Of a stretch of DNA of 64,000 bases, positions 1 through 8,333 are shown in pieces. Position 1 is the stretch's first letter; every line of letters starts with the position of its first letter. The stretch lies in NCBI RefSeq assembly GCF_017745275.1, contig NZ_JAGHZS010000004.1:496001-560000 (forward strand), given 5' to 3'. The stretch is from Chitinophaga sp. GTDB lineage: Bacteria > Bacteroidota > Bacteroidia > Chitinophagales > Chitinophagaceae. Below the pieces are notes generated by a model that saw only the letters and a list, made by a program, of their open reading frames with translations, searched no databases and was not told where the DNA came from. A program made the translations under genes and the position numbers.

Positions 1-12
1 AATTAACCAGCA

Positions 13-327
13 ATGAACGACGAAGCAACATTAAGAGAACTGATAGAAGCACAGCTCAGAACCGTGTATGATCCGGAAATCCCGGTGAATATCATGGAAC
101 TGGGGTTGGTATACGCCATCAAGATCAAGGAAAACAACCGGATTGGGATTGATATGACACTGACTGCACCTGGTTGCCCCGTAGCCGGAGATATTATCCG
201 CGAAGTAGATGAAAAGGTAAGAAATATTGAAGGGGTATCTGATGTAGATGTACACCTGACCTTTGATCCACCATGGACCAAAGACATGATGAGTGAAGAA
301 GCAAAGCTGGAGCTGGGCTTTATGTAA
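13..327 (+). CDS. MIP18/DUF59-family Fe-S assembly protein (SufT/PaaD-like)
   Basis: This 104-residue protein has the whole DUF59 (MIP18) domain: an N-terminal helix, then VYDPEIPVNIMELGLVY, the TLTAPGCPVAGDI segment with the family's conserved cysteine, and a C-terminal VDVHLTFDPPWTKDMMS strand. Members assist Fe-S cluster assembly or insertion (SufT, the PaaD subunit, eukaryotic MIP18). Its length is normal for a single-domain member. The ATG at 13 starts right at the conserved helix. Upstream genes are outside the window, so I cannot tell whether it belongs to a suf operon; the strong terminator behind it shows it is the last gene of its unit. Confidence 0.88.
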   Translation: MNDEATLRELIEAQLRTVYDPEIPVNIMELGLVYAIKIKENNRIGIDMTLTAPGCPVAGDIIREVDEKVRNIEGVSDVDVHLTFDPPWTKDMMSEEAKLELGFM

Positions 328-350
328 GCTCGCGAAAATATCATATAATT

Positions 351-400
351 AAACCAAATACCAAATACACTGCGTAGTGTTATTTGATATTTGGTTTTTT
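351..400 (+). terminator. Intrinsic terminator after the MIP18 gene
   Basis: AAACCAAATA pairs with TATTTGGTTT and a second segment CAAATA/TATTTG continues the stem around a short loop; a run of six T follows. It lies 24 bases behind the stop codon of the preceding gene and separates it from the SWIM-led cluster. Confidence 0.85.
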
Positions 401-443
401 ATGTTATGGAATTATTTACTTTGTGCCTTAAATCGTTAATCCA

Positions 444-1757
444 TTGAACCTATCCGACGAACAAGTGCTTGCTATGGCGCCTGATGATGCTTCCCGCAAA
501 TCAGGGAAGGACCTGGCCAACCCGGCCAAATGGGTCAGCAAAGGCGTTGGCGATAATGCGTTGTGGGGAGAATGCCAGGGTAGCGGCAGTAAACCATACC
601 AGACACAAATAGACACCGGCAACATGGCCTTCAAATGCAGTTGCCCCAGTCGTAAATTTCCTTGTAAACATGGCCTGGGACTGCTGTTGCAGTATTCCCG
701 GCAGCCTGATTCTTTTGCCGCCACTACTCCACCGGCCTGGGTCAGCGAGTGGCTGGCCAAACGTGCTGAAAGAGAAGAAAAGAAAGTGGCAGCCGCCGGC
801 GCACCTGAGAAACAGGTAGACACCGCCGCACAGGCGAAACGCCAACAGGCCCGGCAACAGAAAGTAGCCGATGGCGCCGCAGAATTACTGCGCTGGATAA
901 AAGACCTGGTCCGCAACGGTATCATGGACCTGCCCGAAAAAGACGCCGCCTTCTTCGAAAATATGGAACGCCGCATGGTAGATGCCCAGGCAGGAGGACT
1001 AGCCGGTATGATGCGCGAACTGGCCGACATCAGCTATTTCCACGAAGGCTGGCAAACCGTTTTCATGAACCAGCTGTTGCGTATCTACCTCGTCATCCAG
1101 GGATATCAGCACATTGATCAGTTGCCATTCCTCCTGCAACAGGATATACGCAGCCTGATCGGCTTCACCCAATCCCAGGAAGAGCTGAAAGAGCAAACCG
1201 GTATCACCGACACCTGGCGCGTACTCGGCAAACAAACCACCGAAGAAGACCGGCTCACCGTAGAACGGTATTGGCTATATGGCATTCATACCCGGCGCCG
1301 GGCGCTTATCCTGCAATTTTTTGTACGTGGACAAAGCACCATTGCACAGCCGCTTACTCCGGGCAGTACCATACAGGCGGAACTGGTATACTTCCCTTCT
1401 GCAGCACCACTGCGGGCCATCATCAAACAACAGATGACCATACCACCCGATCATACCTTCAGCGGTTTTTCCGGATGGGACGAAGTAGTAGCCTCCCAAA
1501 CAGCCACCGCAGCTGTACTACCGGTGTATAACGACCAGGTATATACGATTGCGACCCTGACGCCGGTATGGCACCAGGAGCAATGGTGGTTACAGGATAG
1601 CCGCCAACAACTCATGCCGGTAAAAAAAGGCTTTCCACATATCTGGAAGCTCCTCGCCTTCAGTGGCGGTGCCCCGTTACACATGGCGGTTACCGGCAGG
1701 GAAATGCAATATGAACCCATTGGTGTATGGCATGAACACGAATACAAAATATTATAA
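444..1757 (+). CDS. SWIM zinc finger protein, first gene of the MoxR-VWA cluster
   Basis: A 437-residue protein with a SWIM zinc-binding motif at about residues 65-80: FKCSCPSRKFPCKHGLGLLL, that is C-x-C, spacer, C-x-H. SWIM domains are proposed to bind nucleic acid or protein partners. The rest is helical and unassigned. The start is TTG at 444: an in-frame stop lies at 429-431 and the next ATG (474) would cut off the LSDEQVLAMAPDDAS segment, which I recall as conserved at the start of this family. No Shine-Dalgarno is visible. The stop overlaps the next start by one base (TAATG), so translation is coupled with the DUF5691 gene. In E. coli the SWIM protein YehQ is encoded in the analogous cluster. 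Confidence 0.85.
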   Translation: MNLSDEQVLAMAPDDASRKSGKDLANPAKWVSKGVGDNALWGECQGSGSKPYQTQIDTGNMAFKCSCPSRKFPCKHGLGLLLQYSRQPDSFAATTPPAWVSEWLAKRAEREEKKVAAAGAPEKQVDTAAQAKRQQARQQKVADGAAELLRWIKDLVRNGIMDLPEKDAAFFENMERRMVDAQAGGLAGMMRELADISYFHEGWQTVFMNQLLRIYLVIQGYQHIDQLPFLLQQDIRSLIGFTQSQEELKEQTGITDTWRVLGKQTTEEDRLTVERYWLYGIHTRRRALILQFFVRGQSTIAQPLTPGSTIQAELVYFPSAAPLRAIIKQQMTIPPDHTFSGFSGWDEVVASQTATAAVLPVYNDQVYTIATLTPVWHQEQWWLQDSRQQLMPVKKGFPHIWKLLAFSGGAPLHMAVTGREMQYEPIGVWHEHEYKIL

Positions 1758-3220
1758 TGGAGCGCTGGAATCAGATCATCAATACCGCCCTGCTGGGTAC
1801 TGCTAAAAAACAGGCCGACGCACAGGGACTTCAGGGACCGCTACAGGCGGCAGCGGCCACCATTTTAGGTAATGCCGGCACAGATAGGGAAGAACAATTC
1901 CTGCAACTGGCGGCAGTTGTATACAACTACCGGCAATCCGGTATCCAGCCGGTGACAACCACCGTGCCACCACTCCCCGTTTGCCCTGCTGAAACCAAAG
2001 CTTATTGTCCCCCGGCAGCCATCCGTGCACTGCAGCCGGTACTGGAAACAGATAGCATACAACTATTACAGCTCTGGCTGGAACACTGTACCCAACGCCA
2101 TTTTATATTGCCACCTGCACAGTTACCTGTGATGCTGGACAAAGCCTGGCGCAATAAATCACTGCGCGCACTCACTGCCGCGGCTGGTGGATACCGCGCA
2201 GAGTGGCTGGGACAATTTAACCCCGACTGGAACTTCTCCCGCGTGGCAGAAACGCTGGAAGAAAGATGGGAAAACGGGGCCACTGCTCAACGTGTAGAAG
2301 CCCTGCAGGAATTACGTGCAACCGATCCCGTTATGGCACTCACCTGGCTGCAACAAAGCTGGGCCAAAGAGAGCGCCACGGTAAAAGCAGAACTGCTGGC
2401 CGTGTTGGAACAACCACCGCAGGAAAGCGACCTGGAATGGCTGGAGTCTTTACTCACCGAAAAAAGCAAAACCGTAAAGGAAATTGTAGTTCGCCTGCTG
2501 AAGAAACTGCCCGGCTCCTCGATCCACGAATTGTACTGGCAGGTACTCGCCGGGGCTGTACAACCGCAATGGGATGGCCACATAGTGGTAGCCCTGCCGG
2601 AGTTAACAGATGAACGCATCTTCCAGAGCGGCATCGAAAAACTCAGTAACAGTAAAAGTGTAGCAGACGAAACGCATATATTATATCAGCTGATCAGCGC
2701 CGTGCATCCGGCCCGCTGGGAAACACATTTCGGGCGCACGCCTGCGGAAGTGATCAGGCTGTTTTTACAATATGAAACGCTGCAGCCTTTTGTACCTGCG
2801 CTGGTACAGGCCATCACCTGGTTTGAGGCGAAGGAATGGGCTACTACATTTATGGAGCATAGCGAAACCTTTTATATAGATATCCTTCCGATGTTGCCTA
2901 CGACCCAACAGCAACAACTCAGTGAACATCACTTTGTGGAACATCCCGAAGCTATCATCAAATATGCCGGCCAGAACCCGGCAGAATGGAGCGTAGCCCT
3001 CTGTACCCGGATATTGCGCTATGCAGCCTCTCAACCTTACACTTACAACCAGTTGTACATGAATAATGTGATACGCCAGATACCCGTTGCCATCGCGGCT
3101 ACGCTGGATAATATTGTGCCAACGGAATCTTACCATGTAGGCTACTGGAATAATATAAAAGTACACCTGGGTAAACTGATACAGGCTAAAAGCCTGCTGC
3201 CTGGATGCTTTAACCAATAA
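1757..3220 (+). CDS. DUF5691-type helical protein
   Basis: A 487-residue protein opening with MERWNQIINTALLGTAKK, the entry motif I associate with DUF5691. It is rich in leucine, alanine and glutamine helices and looks like an alpha-helical repeat (HEAT-like) scaffold, for example around residues 180-260 where helices of about 15 residues alternate with short turns. It has no visible catalytic motif, signal peptide or membrane segment. It is translationally coupled to the SWIM gene (one-base overlap) and followed after 82 bases by the MoxR ATPase. Function is unknown; the constant company of SWIM, MoxR and VWA proteins suggests a subunit or adaptor of that system. Confidence 0.75.
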   Translation: MERWNQIINTALLGTAKKQADAQGLQGPLQAAAATILGNAGTDREEQFLQLAAVVYNYRQSGIQPVTTTVPPLPVCPAETKAYCPPAAIRALQPVLETDSIQLLQLWLEHCTQRHFILPPAQLPVMLDKAWRNKSLRALTAAAGGYRAEWLGQFNPDWNFSRVAETLEERWENGATAQRVEALQELRATDPVMALTWLQQSWAKESATVKAELLAVLEQPPQESDLEWLESLLTEKSKTVKEIVVRLLKKLPGSSIHELYWQVLAGAVQPQWDGHIVVALPELTDERIFQSGIEKLSNSKSVADETHILYQLISAVHPARWETHFGRTPAEVIRLFLQYETLQPFVPALVQAITWFEAKEWATTFMEHSETFYIDILPMLPTTQQQQLSEHHFVEHPEAIIKYAGQNPAEWSVALCTRILRYAASQPYTYNQLYMNNVIRQIPVAIAATLDNIVPTESYHVGYWNNIKVHLGKLIQAKSLLPGCFNQ

Positions 3221-3258
3221 AACAAACTCAAAATCATATTAACAGCCCAGGCAGTTAC

Positions 3259-3286
3259 TAAAAGCTAACCGCTAAAGGCTAAAAGC
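3259..3286 (+). repeat. Four-unit heptad array between DUF5691 and MoxR genes
   Basis: Four consecutive 7-base units, TAAAAGC, TAACCGC, TAAAGGC and TAAAAGC, lie 38 bases behind the DUF5691 stop. The period and the AAAGC-like ending match the outer arms of the palindromic elements elsewhere in the window, but there is no complementary second arm here, so it may be a decayed or one-armed copy. Confidence 0.5.
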
Positions 3287-3302
3287 TCATAAATCCCCTC
3301 TC

Positions 3303-4382
3303 ATGTCAGACATTTTACGTTATCATGCCGAACAGCTTTTTGCACAAGAGCTGGAAGAATTGAAAAAGCACGACTCCGGGAAACGCCCGCACAACTGGTT
3401 GTTGACGCCCCAGTCGGTGGTTACCTACCTGATAGGCGGGAAATTGAAAAACGGATTTGAAGTGACTCCTAAATACATTGGCAGCAAGCGCCTGATGGAG
3501 ATAGCGGTAGCTACCCTGGCCACTGATCGCGCCCTGCTGTTATATGGTTTGCCCGGCACTGCCAAGAGCTGGGTAAGTGAGCACCTGGCCGCCGCTGTCA
3601 GTGGCGATTCCACCCTGATTGTACAGGGTACTGCCGGCACCAGCGAGGAAAGTATCCGTTATGGCTGGAACTATGCCCGCCTGCTGGCGGAAGGACCTAC
3701 TCCCGCGGCACTGGTGGAAACACCGGTGATGCGTGCTATGAAAGACGGTAAAATTGCAAGAATAGAAGAACTCACCCGTATTGGCGCTGATGTACAGGAT
3801 ACCCTGATCACCATCCTGTCTGAAAAAACACTGCCAATTCCGGAGCTGAATACAGAAGTGCAGGCAGCCAAAGGATTTAACGTGATTGCCACCGCCAACA
3901 ACCGCGACAAAGGTGTGAATGAATTATCCAGTGCCTTAAAACGAAGGTTCAATACCGTTATATTGCCGGTACCGGATTCTATGGAGGAGGAAATTGATAT
4001 CGTAAGAAGAAGGGTGGAGAGCTTCGAGAAAGTGATGGAATTGCCTGCAGAAAAACCGGCATTGGACGAAATCCGTCGCATCGTTACCATCTTCCGCGAG
4101 CTGCGAAATGGGGTAACATTAGACGGCAAAACCAAGCTGAAGTCACCCGGAAGCACCTTAAGCACCGCAGAAGCTATCTCTGTGGTTAACAATGGGTTAG
4201 CACTGGCTGCTTATTTTGGAGATGGAACCCTGAATGCTGCTGACCTCGCTGCTGGTATCATTGGAGCGGTAGTGAAAGACCCGGTGCAGGATAAACTGGT
4301 ATGGCAGGAATACCTGGAAACAGTGGTAAAAACACGGGAAGACTGGAAAGATGTGTACCGCGCCTGCAGGGATCTAAACTAA
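3303..4382 (+). CDS. MoxR-type AAA+ ATPase (YehL-like)
   Basis: A 359-residue single-domain AAA+ protein. Walker A is GLPGTAKSW at about residues 82-90, the Walker B region is KIARIEELTRI near 150-160, sensor 1 is VIATANNRDKGV near 198, followed by LSSALKRRFN with the arginine-finger region. MoxR ATPases work with VWA partners as remodelling or cofactor-insertion chaperones (RavA-ViaA, CbbQ-CbbO, NorQ-NorD). A VWA protein is encoded 2.8 kb downstream in the same cluster. The Walker B has Glu-Glu instead of the usual Asp-Glu. The length is close to E. coli YehL. The ATG at 3303 is the only sensible start. Confidence 0.9.
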   Translation: MSDILRYHAEQLFAQELEELKKHDSGKRPHNWLLTPQSVVTYLIGGKLKNGFEVTPKYIGSKRLMEIAVATLATDRALLLYGLPGTAKSWVSEHLAAAVSGDSTLIVQGTAGTSEESIRYGWNYARLLAEGPTPAALVETPVMRAMKDGKIARIEELTRIGADVQDTLITILSEKTLPIPELNTEVQAAKGFNVIATANNRDKGVNELSSALKRRFNTVILPVPDSMEEEIDIVRRRVESFEKVMELPAEKPALDEIRRIVTIFRELRNGVTLDGKTKLKSPGSTLSTAEAISVVNNGLALAAYFGDGTLNAADLAAGIIGAVVKDPVQDKLVWQEYLETVVKTREDWKDVYRACRDLN

Positions 4383-4891
4383 TGGAAACCGCCGGGGCAA
4401 TGCAATAACGCTGAAGAAGGCAGAACGAAAAGCTAGCCGGAACTCATAAAAAGGCAGGCGCTTAAAAAGTTCTCCTGACATTGGATAAGGCCGCTTTTGT
4501 TTACTGCTAATCACTAAACAAACATTATAAACAATATGATAATCAGTCATTTGCAATAATTATATTTTAGAAAGATAAAATTGACCACCAGTTGCTTAAA
4601 AAGTAACCAACTGCGCAGGACGATAGTTGTTTTTAAGCACAAATAACTGGCCATCTTCTTATAATAAAATTATCAGCAATTGGCCATTAATCATTGTTTA
4701 TTAAATAGATAAAGCATCAACCATCTACCTGCAATTAAATATTAAGTAGCTATTGATGCTGATATTTTTTTGAGAAGATAAACAGCCTTTCATTGACCTG
4801 TCATAAAAATATTAAACCACCCTTGGTGAGGATATTTTTCGGGAGATGATCAACGCTGACCATCTGATTTTTTTACGATTAAGCACCACAT
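4383..4891. other. 509-bp AT-rich non-coding gap inside the cluster
   Basis: No credible gene was found on either strand. The base composition is clearly more AT-rich than the flanking genes. Imperfect inverted repeats are visible: GCTTAAAAA at 4593 pairs with TTTTTAAGC near 4630, and AGCATCAA near 4711 pairs with TTGATGCT near 4753. The last 100 bases hold a possible start region (TTGACC near 4793, TATTAAA near 4810) for the DUF5682 gene. It probably carries a second promoter that splits the cluster into two transcription units. Confidence 0.5.
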
Positions 4892-7186
4892 ATGTCCGTA
4901 CATATTTTAGGTATCCGGCATCACGGGCCTGGTTCTGCCAGGAATGTAAAAGCTTTCCTTGAGGAGCTGCAGCCGGATATTGTGCTGATAGAGGGCCCTC
5001 CGGAAGCAGATGCATTGCTGCAATGGGCAGGTCATGAAGACTTGCAACCACCGGTAGCGATTCTTGCCTATCAACCTGATCATCCGCAGAAAGCCTGCTT
5101 CTATCCGTTTGCAGACTTCTCCCCGGAATGGCAGGCCATGTTATACGCCAAACAGCACCGTATACATGCCCGTTTCATGGACCTTCCCCTGGCACATGTA
5201 TTCGGAATGGAAAATGAAGACGTAGCTAAGGCGGTAACGGAAACCGCAGATAATCATACTGCTAATGCGGTGAAACGGCTACACAATAACCAGAACATGG
5301 GAGAAGCCCCTGCATTACTTCCCGCGCGGGATCCGATATCCCACCTGGCTGCCGCGGCTGGTTATGAGGACGGTGAACGATGGTGGGAGCATATGTTTGA
5401 ATACCGCATGGCACAAACAGCCGTTTTTGAGGCGGTTAATGATGCCATGACAGCCCTGCGCGAAGAACTTCCCCGGAAAGAAGACCGGAAGGAACAACTC
5501 CGCGAGGCGTGGATGCGCAAATGTATCCGGCAGGCGGAAAAAGAAATGTTTCAGCGCATTGCCGTGATCTGTGGCGCCTGGCATGGGCCCGCGCTGCAAA
5601 ACATGCCAAAACAAAAAGACGATAACGACCTGTTGAAGGGACTTCCCAAAGCAAAAGTGGAATGCACCTGGATCCCGTGGACGTATAGCCGTTTAAGTTA
5701 TGAGAGCGGTTATGGCGCCGGTATTCCTTCCCCCGGATGGTACGAACATATCTGGGAACATCCCACAGATGACGGTACCCGATGGATGGCGGGAGTAGCC
5801 AAACTATTCAGGGAGCAGCAACAGGATACGTCCGTGGCGCACGTAATGGAAGCAGTGCGGCTCGCAAATGCCCTGGCATCATTGCGGCATTTCGCCAGGC
5901 CCGGTTTGGAAGAGCTGAATGAGGCTACCCTGGCCGTGTTATGTAACGGAGAAAGTATCCTTATGCAACTGATCCGGGACGAACTCATTGTACGCAACCG
6001 CATCGGGAAAGTCCCCCTGGAAGTGCCTACTCCACCCCTGCAGGCGGATATTGCCAAATGGCAAAAGAAGCTGCGGTTACCGCAGACCGCGGACTTCAAG
6101 GACTACATCCTGGACTTACGTAAGGACACCGACCTGGAAAGAAGCATTTTCCTCCACCGGCTGCAACTGCTGGACATCCACTGGGGTAAACGCAGCGACA
6201 TCTCCGGGAAAGGTACTTTCAAAGAACAATGGCGCCTGCAATGGGATCCGGCGTTTTCTATTGACATCATCGAAAAAGGCAGTTGGGGCAATACGGTAGC
6301 TGAAGCAGCTACCCGCTATATCACCAATAGCGCGGAAAGCACCGCCACCCTCCAACAGGTATGCAAAATGCTGGCATCCGCGATTCCGGCAGAACTGCCG
6401 GCGGTAGTGGAAGTGTTGATTCACCGGATCAATAACCTGGCGGCGGCCTCCGGTGATGTGTTGCAATTGATGGAGGTCATTCCTTCGCTGGTAAATATCA
6501 GCCGCTATGGCAACGTCCGGAAAACAGATGCCGCGCTGGTGAATGGCATCACCGAAAGCATGATTGGCCGCATCTGTATTAGCCTGCCTGCTGCCTGCAC
6601 AGCAGTAGCGGAAGATGCCGCACTCGCCCTGCTGGACCTCTTCTATGCCATGAATGACGCGATTAGCTTACTGCAACAAGCACCACTGACCAGCGCCTGG
6701 CAGGAAACACTGCAGGCTATTTCCAGAAATGAGCAGTCGGCCCCCATGATTGCCGGCTACGCTACGCGGCTGCTGTTCGACGCCAAAATCCTGGAAGGAG
6801 ATACACTCAGCAAGGCGTTCAGTGTATCCATGTCCGTAGCCAACCCACCTGCGCTGGCTGCCGCCTGGCTGGAAGGATTTCTACGGGGCAGCGGAACCTT
6901 GCTGCTACTGGATGATAGCCTATGGGGAATGGTGCACCATTGGGTTTCTCAGCTGGAAAATGATATTTTCATACAGGTATTGCCGTTATTACGCCGCACC
7001 TTTTCTAACTTTACCGCCCCGGAAAGGAAAAAACTGGGTGACAAAGTAAAGAATGGAGGCAGCAGTAATAGCATAAAAACCACTACCAGCGGGGGGCTCG
7101 ACGAAGAGCGTGCCGCCAGAGGCATTCCGGTAGTGATGCAGTTACTCGGATTGGATGATTCAAAATTGTTAGCAGATGGAGCATGA
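4892..7186 (+). CDS. DUF5682 protein (YehM-like)
   Basis: A 764-residue protein, close to the roughly 760 residues of E. coli YehM. The N-terminus MSVHILGIRHHGPGSARN followed by PDIVLIEGPPEAD is the signature I know for DUF5682. A later motif, AVICGAWHGPAL near residue 230, resembles the GxxH element of the TraB/EreA/TIKI superfamily, whose members pair an N-terminal E-containing motif with distal histidines; that relationship is inference. The C-terminal 350 residues are helical (YITNSAESTATL, PSLVNISRY and similar). There is no signal peptide. It overlaps the next gene by 11 bases, so the VWA partner is translationally coupled. Confidence 0.82.
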   Translation: MSVHILGIRHHGPGSARNVKAFLEELQPDIVLIEGPPEADALLQWAGHEDLQPPVAILAYQPDHPQKACFYPFADFSPEWQAMLYAKQHRIHARFMDLPLAHVFGMENEDVAKAVTETADNHTANAVKRLHNNQNMGEAPALLPARDPISHLAAAAGYEDGERWWEHMFEYRMAQTAVFEAVNDAMTALREELPRKEDRKEQLREAWMRKCIRQAEKEMFQRIAVICGAWHGPALQNMPKQKDDNDLLKGLPKAKVECTWIPWTYSRLSYESGYGAGIPSPGWYEHIWEHPTDDGTRWMAGVAKLFREQQQDTSVAHVMEAVRLANALASLRHFARPGLEELNEATLAVLCNGESILMQLIRDELIVRNRIGKVPLEVPTPPLQADIAKWQKKLRLPQTADFKDYILDLRKDTDLERSIFLHRLQLLDIHWGKRSDISGKGTFKEQWRLQWDPAFSIDIIEKGSWGNTVAEAATRYITNSAESTATLQQVCKMLASAIPAELPAVVEVLIHRINNLAAASGDVLQLMEVIPSLVNISRYGNVRKTDAALVNGITESMIGRICISLPAACTAVAEDAALALLDLFYAMNDAISLLQQAPLTSAWQETLQAISRNEQSAPMIAGYATRLLFDAKILEGDTLSKAFSVSMSVANPPALAAAWLEGFLRGSGTLLLLDDSLWGMVHHWVSQLENDIFIQVLPLLRRTFSNFTAPERKKLGDKVKNGGSSNSIKTTTSGGLDEERAARGIPVVMQLLGLDDSKLLADGA

Positions 7187-8315
7187 AGAACAGATTCGCA
7201 GGTGGCGGCTGGTGCTGGGAGGATCCCAGAATGATGGTACCGGCTTTTCGTTAAATAAAACGGACCTGCAGGTAGACAAAACACTGGAAGCCTTATATGA
7301 CAGCACCCGACAGGGCGGCTTAGGTCCCTCGTCGCCCAATGTGAGCCGGTGGCTGGGCGACATCCGTAACTACTTCCCCTCCTCTGTAGTACAGGTCATG
7401 CAACAGGATGCGCTGAAACGCCTCAATCTTACCCAGATGCTCTTCGAAAAAGAGATGCTGGAAAATGTAGAAGCAGATGTACACCTGGTAGCTACCCTGA
7501 TGACGTTGAGCCGCGTTATCCCGGAAAAGACCAAAGACACTGCCCGGCAGGTAGTCCGGAAAGTGGTAGACGAACTGCTGAAGAAGTTGTCGCAGCCCAC
7601 ACAACAGGCTATTAGTGGCAGCTTAAACCGCAGCGCACGCAACAGGCGCCCTCGTCATCACGAAATCAACTGGCACCTGACCATCCGGAAAAATCTGCAA
7701 CACTACCAGCCCGCCTATCAAACCATTATCCCTGAAACACTGATTGGATATGGTCGTAAACGGTCGGCACTCAAAGAAGTAGTGCTATGCCTGGACCAGA
7801 GTGGTTCGATGGGCACCTCTGTCGTTTATTCTGGTATCTTCGGAGCGGTCATGGCATCTATTCCTGCCCTGAAAACACAAATGGTTGTTTTTGATACCGC
7901 CGTTGCCGATCTTACGGAAGAATTACAAGACCCGGTAGAATTACTGTTTGGCGTTCAGCTGGGCGGTGGCACTGATATCAACGCTGCATTAAAATATTGC
8001 GGCCAAATTATCAGCCGGCCCACCGACACCGTATTGGTACTGGTCACCGATCTCTTTGAAGGCGGCGACGAAAAAAACATGCGCAAACGCTTTACCGACC
8101 TGGCGGCAGCAGGGGTGCAGGTAATCGTATTACTGGCACTAAACGATGATGGCGCTCCCAGCTACGATCACGACAATGCACAGTTCCTCGCGAACCTGGG
8201 CATACCGGTATTTGCCTGCTCTCCGGATAAATTCCCGGATATGATGGCCATGGCATTAAGTAAACAAGATGTTGCCCAATGGGCCGCAAAAGAAGATATT
8301 GTGCTGAAAAAATAA
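7176..8315 (+). CDS. VWA-domain protein, partner of the MoxR ATPase (YehP-like)
   Basis: A 379-residue cytosolic protein with a C-terminal von Willebrand A domain. The MIDAS metal site is complete: DQSGSMG (D-x-S-x-S) near residue 205, the threonine in GGGTDINAAL near 268, and the aspartate in LVTDLFEGG near 289. The N-terminal 190 residues are helical and carry a basic stretch (RSARNRRPRHH). The length equals E. coli YehP. VWA proteins next to MoxR ATPases present substrates to the ATPase. The start lies inside the end of the DUF5682 gene (11-base overlap); the DUF4132 gene follows after 18 bases. Confidence 0.9.
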   Translation: MEHEEQIRRWRLVLGGSQNDGTGFSLNKTDLQVDKTLEALYDSTRQGGLGPSSPNVSRWLGDIRNYFPSSVVQVMQQDALKRLNLTQMLFEKEMLENVEADVHLVATLMTLSRVIPEKTKDTARQVVRKVVDELLKKLSQPTQQAISGSLNRSARNRRPRHHEINWHLTIRKNLQHYQPAYQTIIPETLIGYGRKRSALKEVVLCLDQSGSMGTSVVYSGIFGAVMASIPALKTQMVVFDTAVADLTEELQDPVELLFGVQLGGGTDINAALKYCGQIISRPTDTVLVLVTDLFEGGDEKNMRKRFTDLAAAGVQVIVLLALNDDGAPSYDHDNAQFLANLGIPVFACSPDKFPDMMAMALSKQDVAQWAAKEDIVLKK

Positions 8316-8333
8316 TGAATCTATTTATACCTT

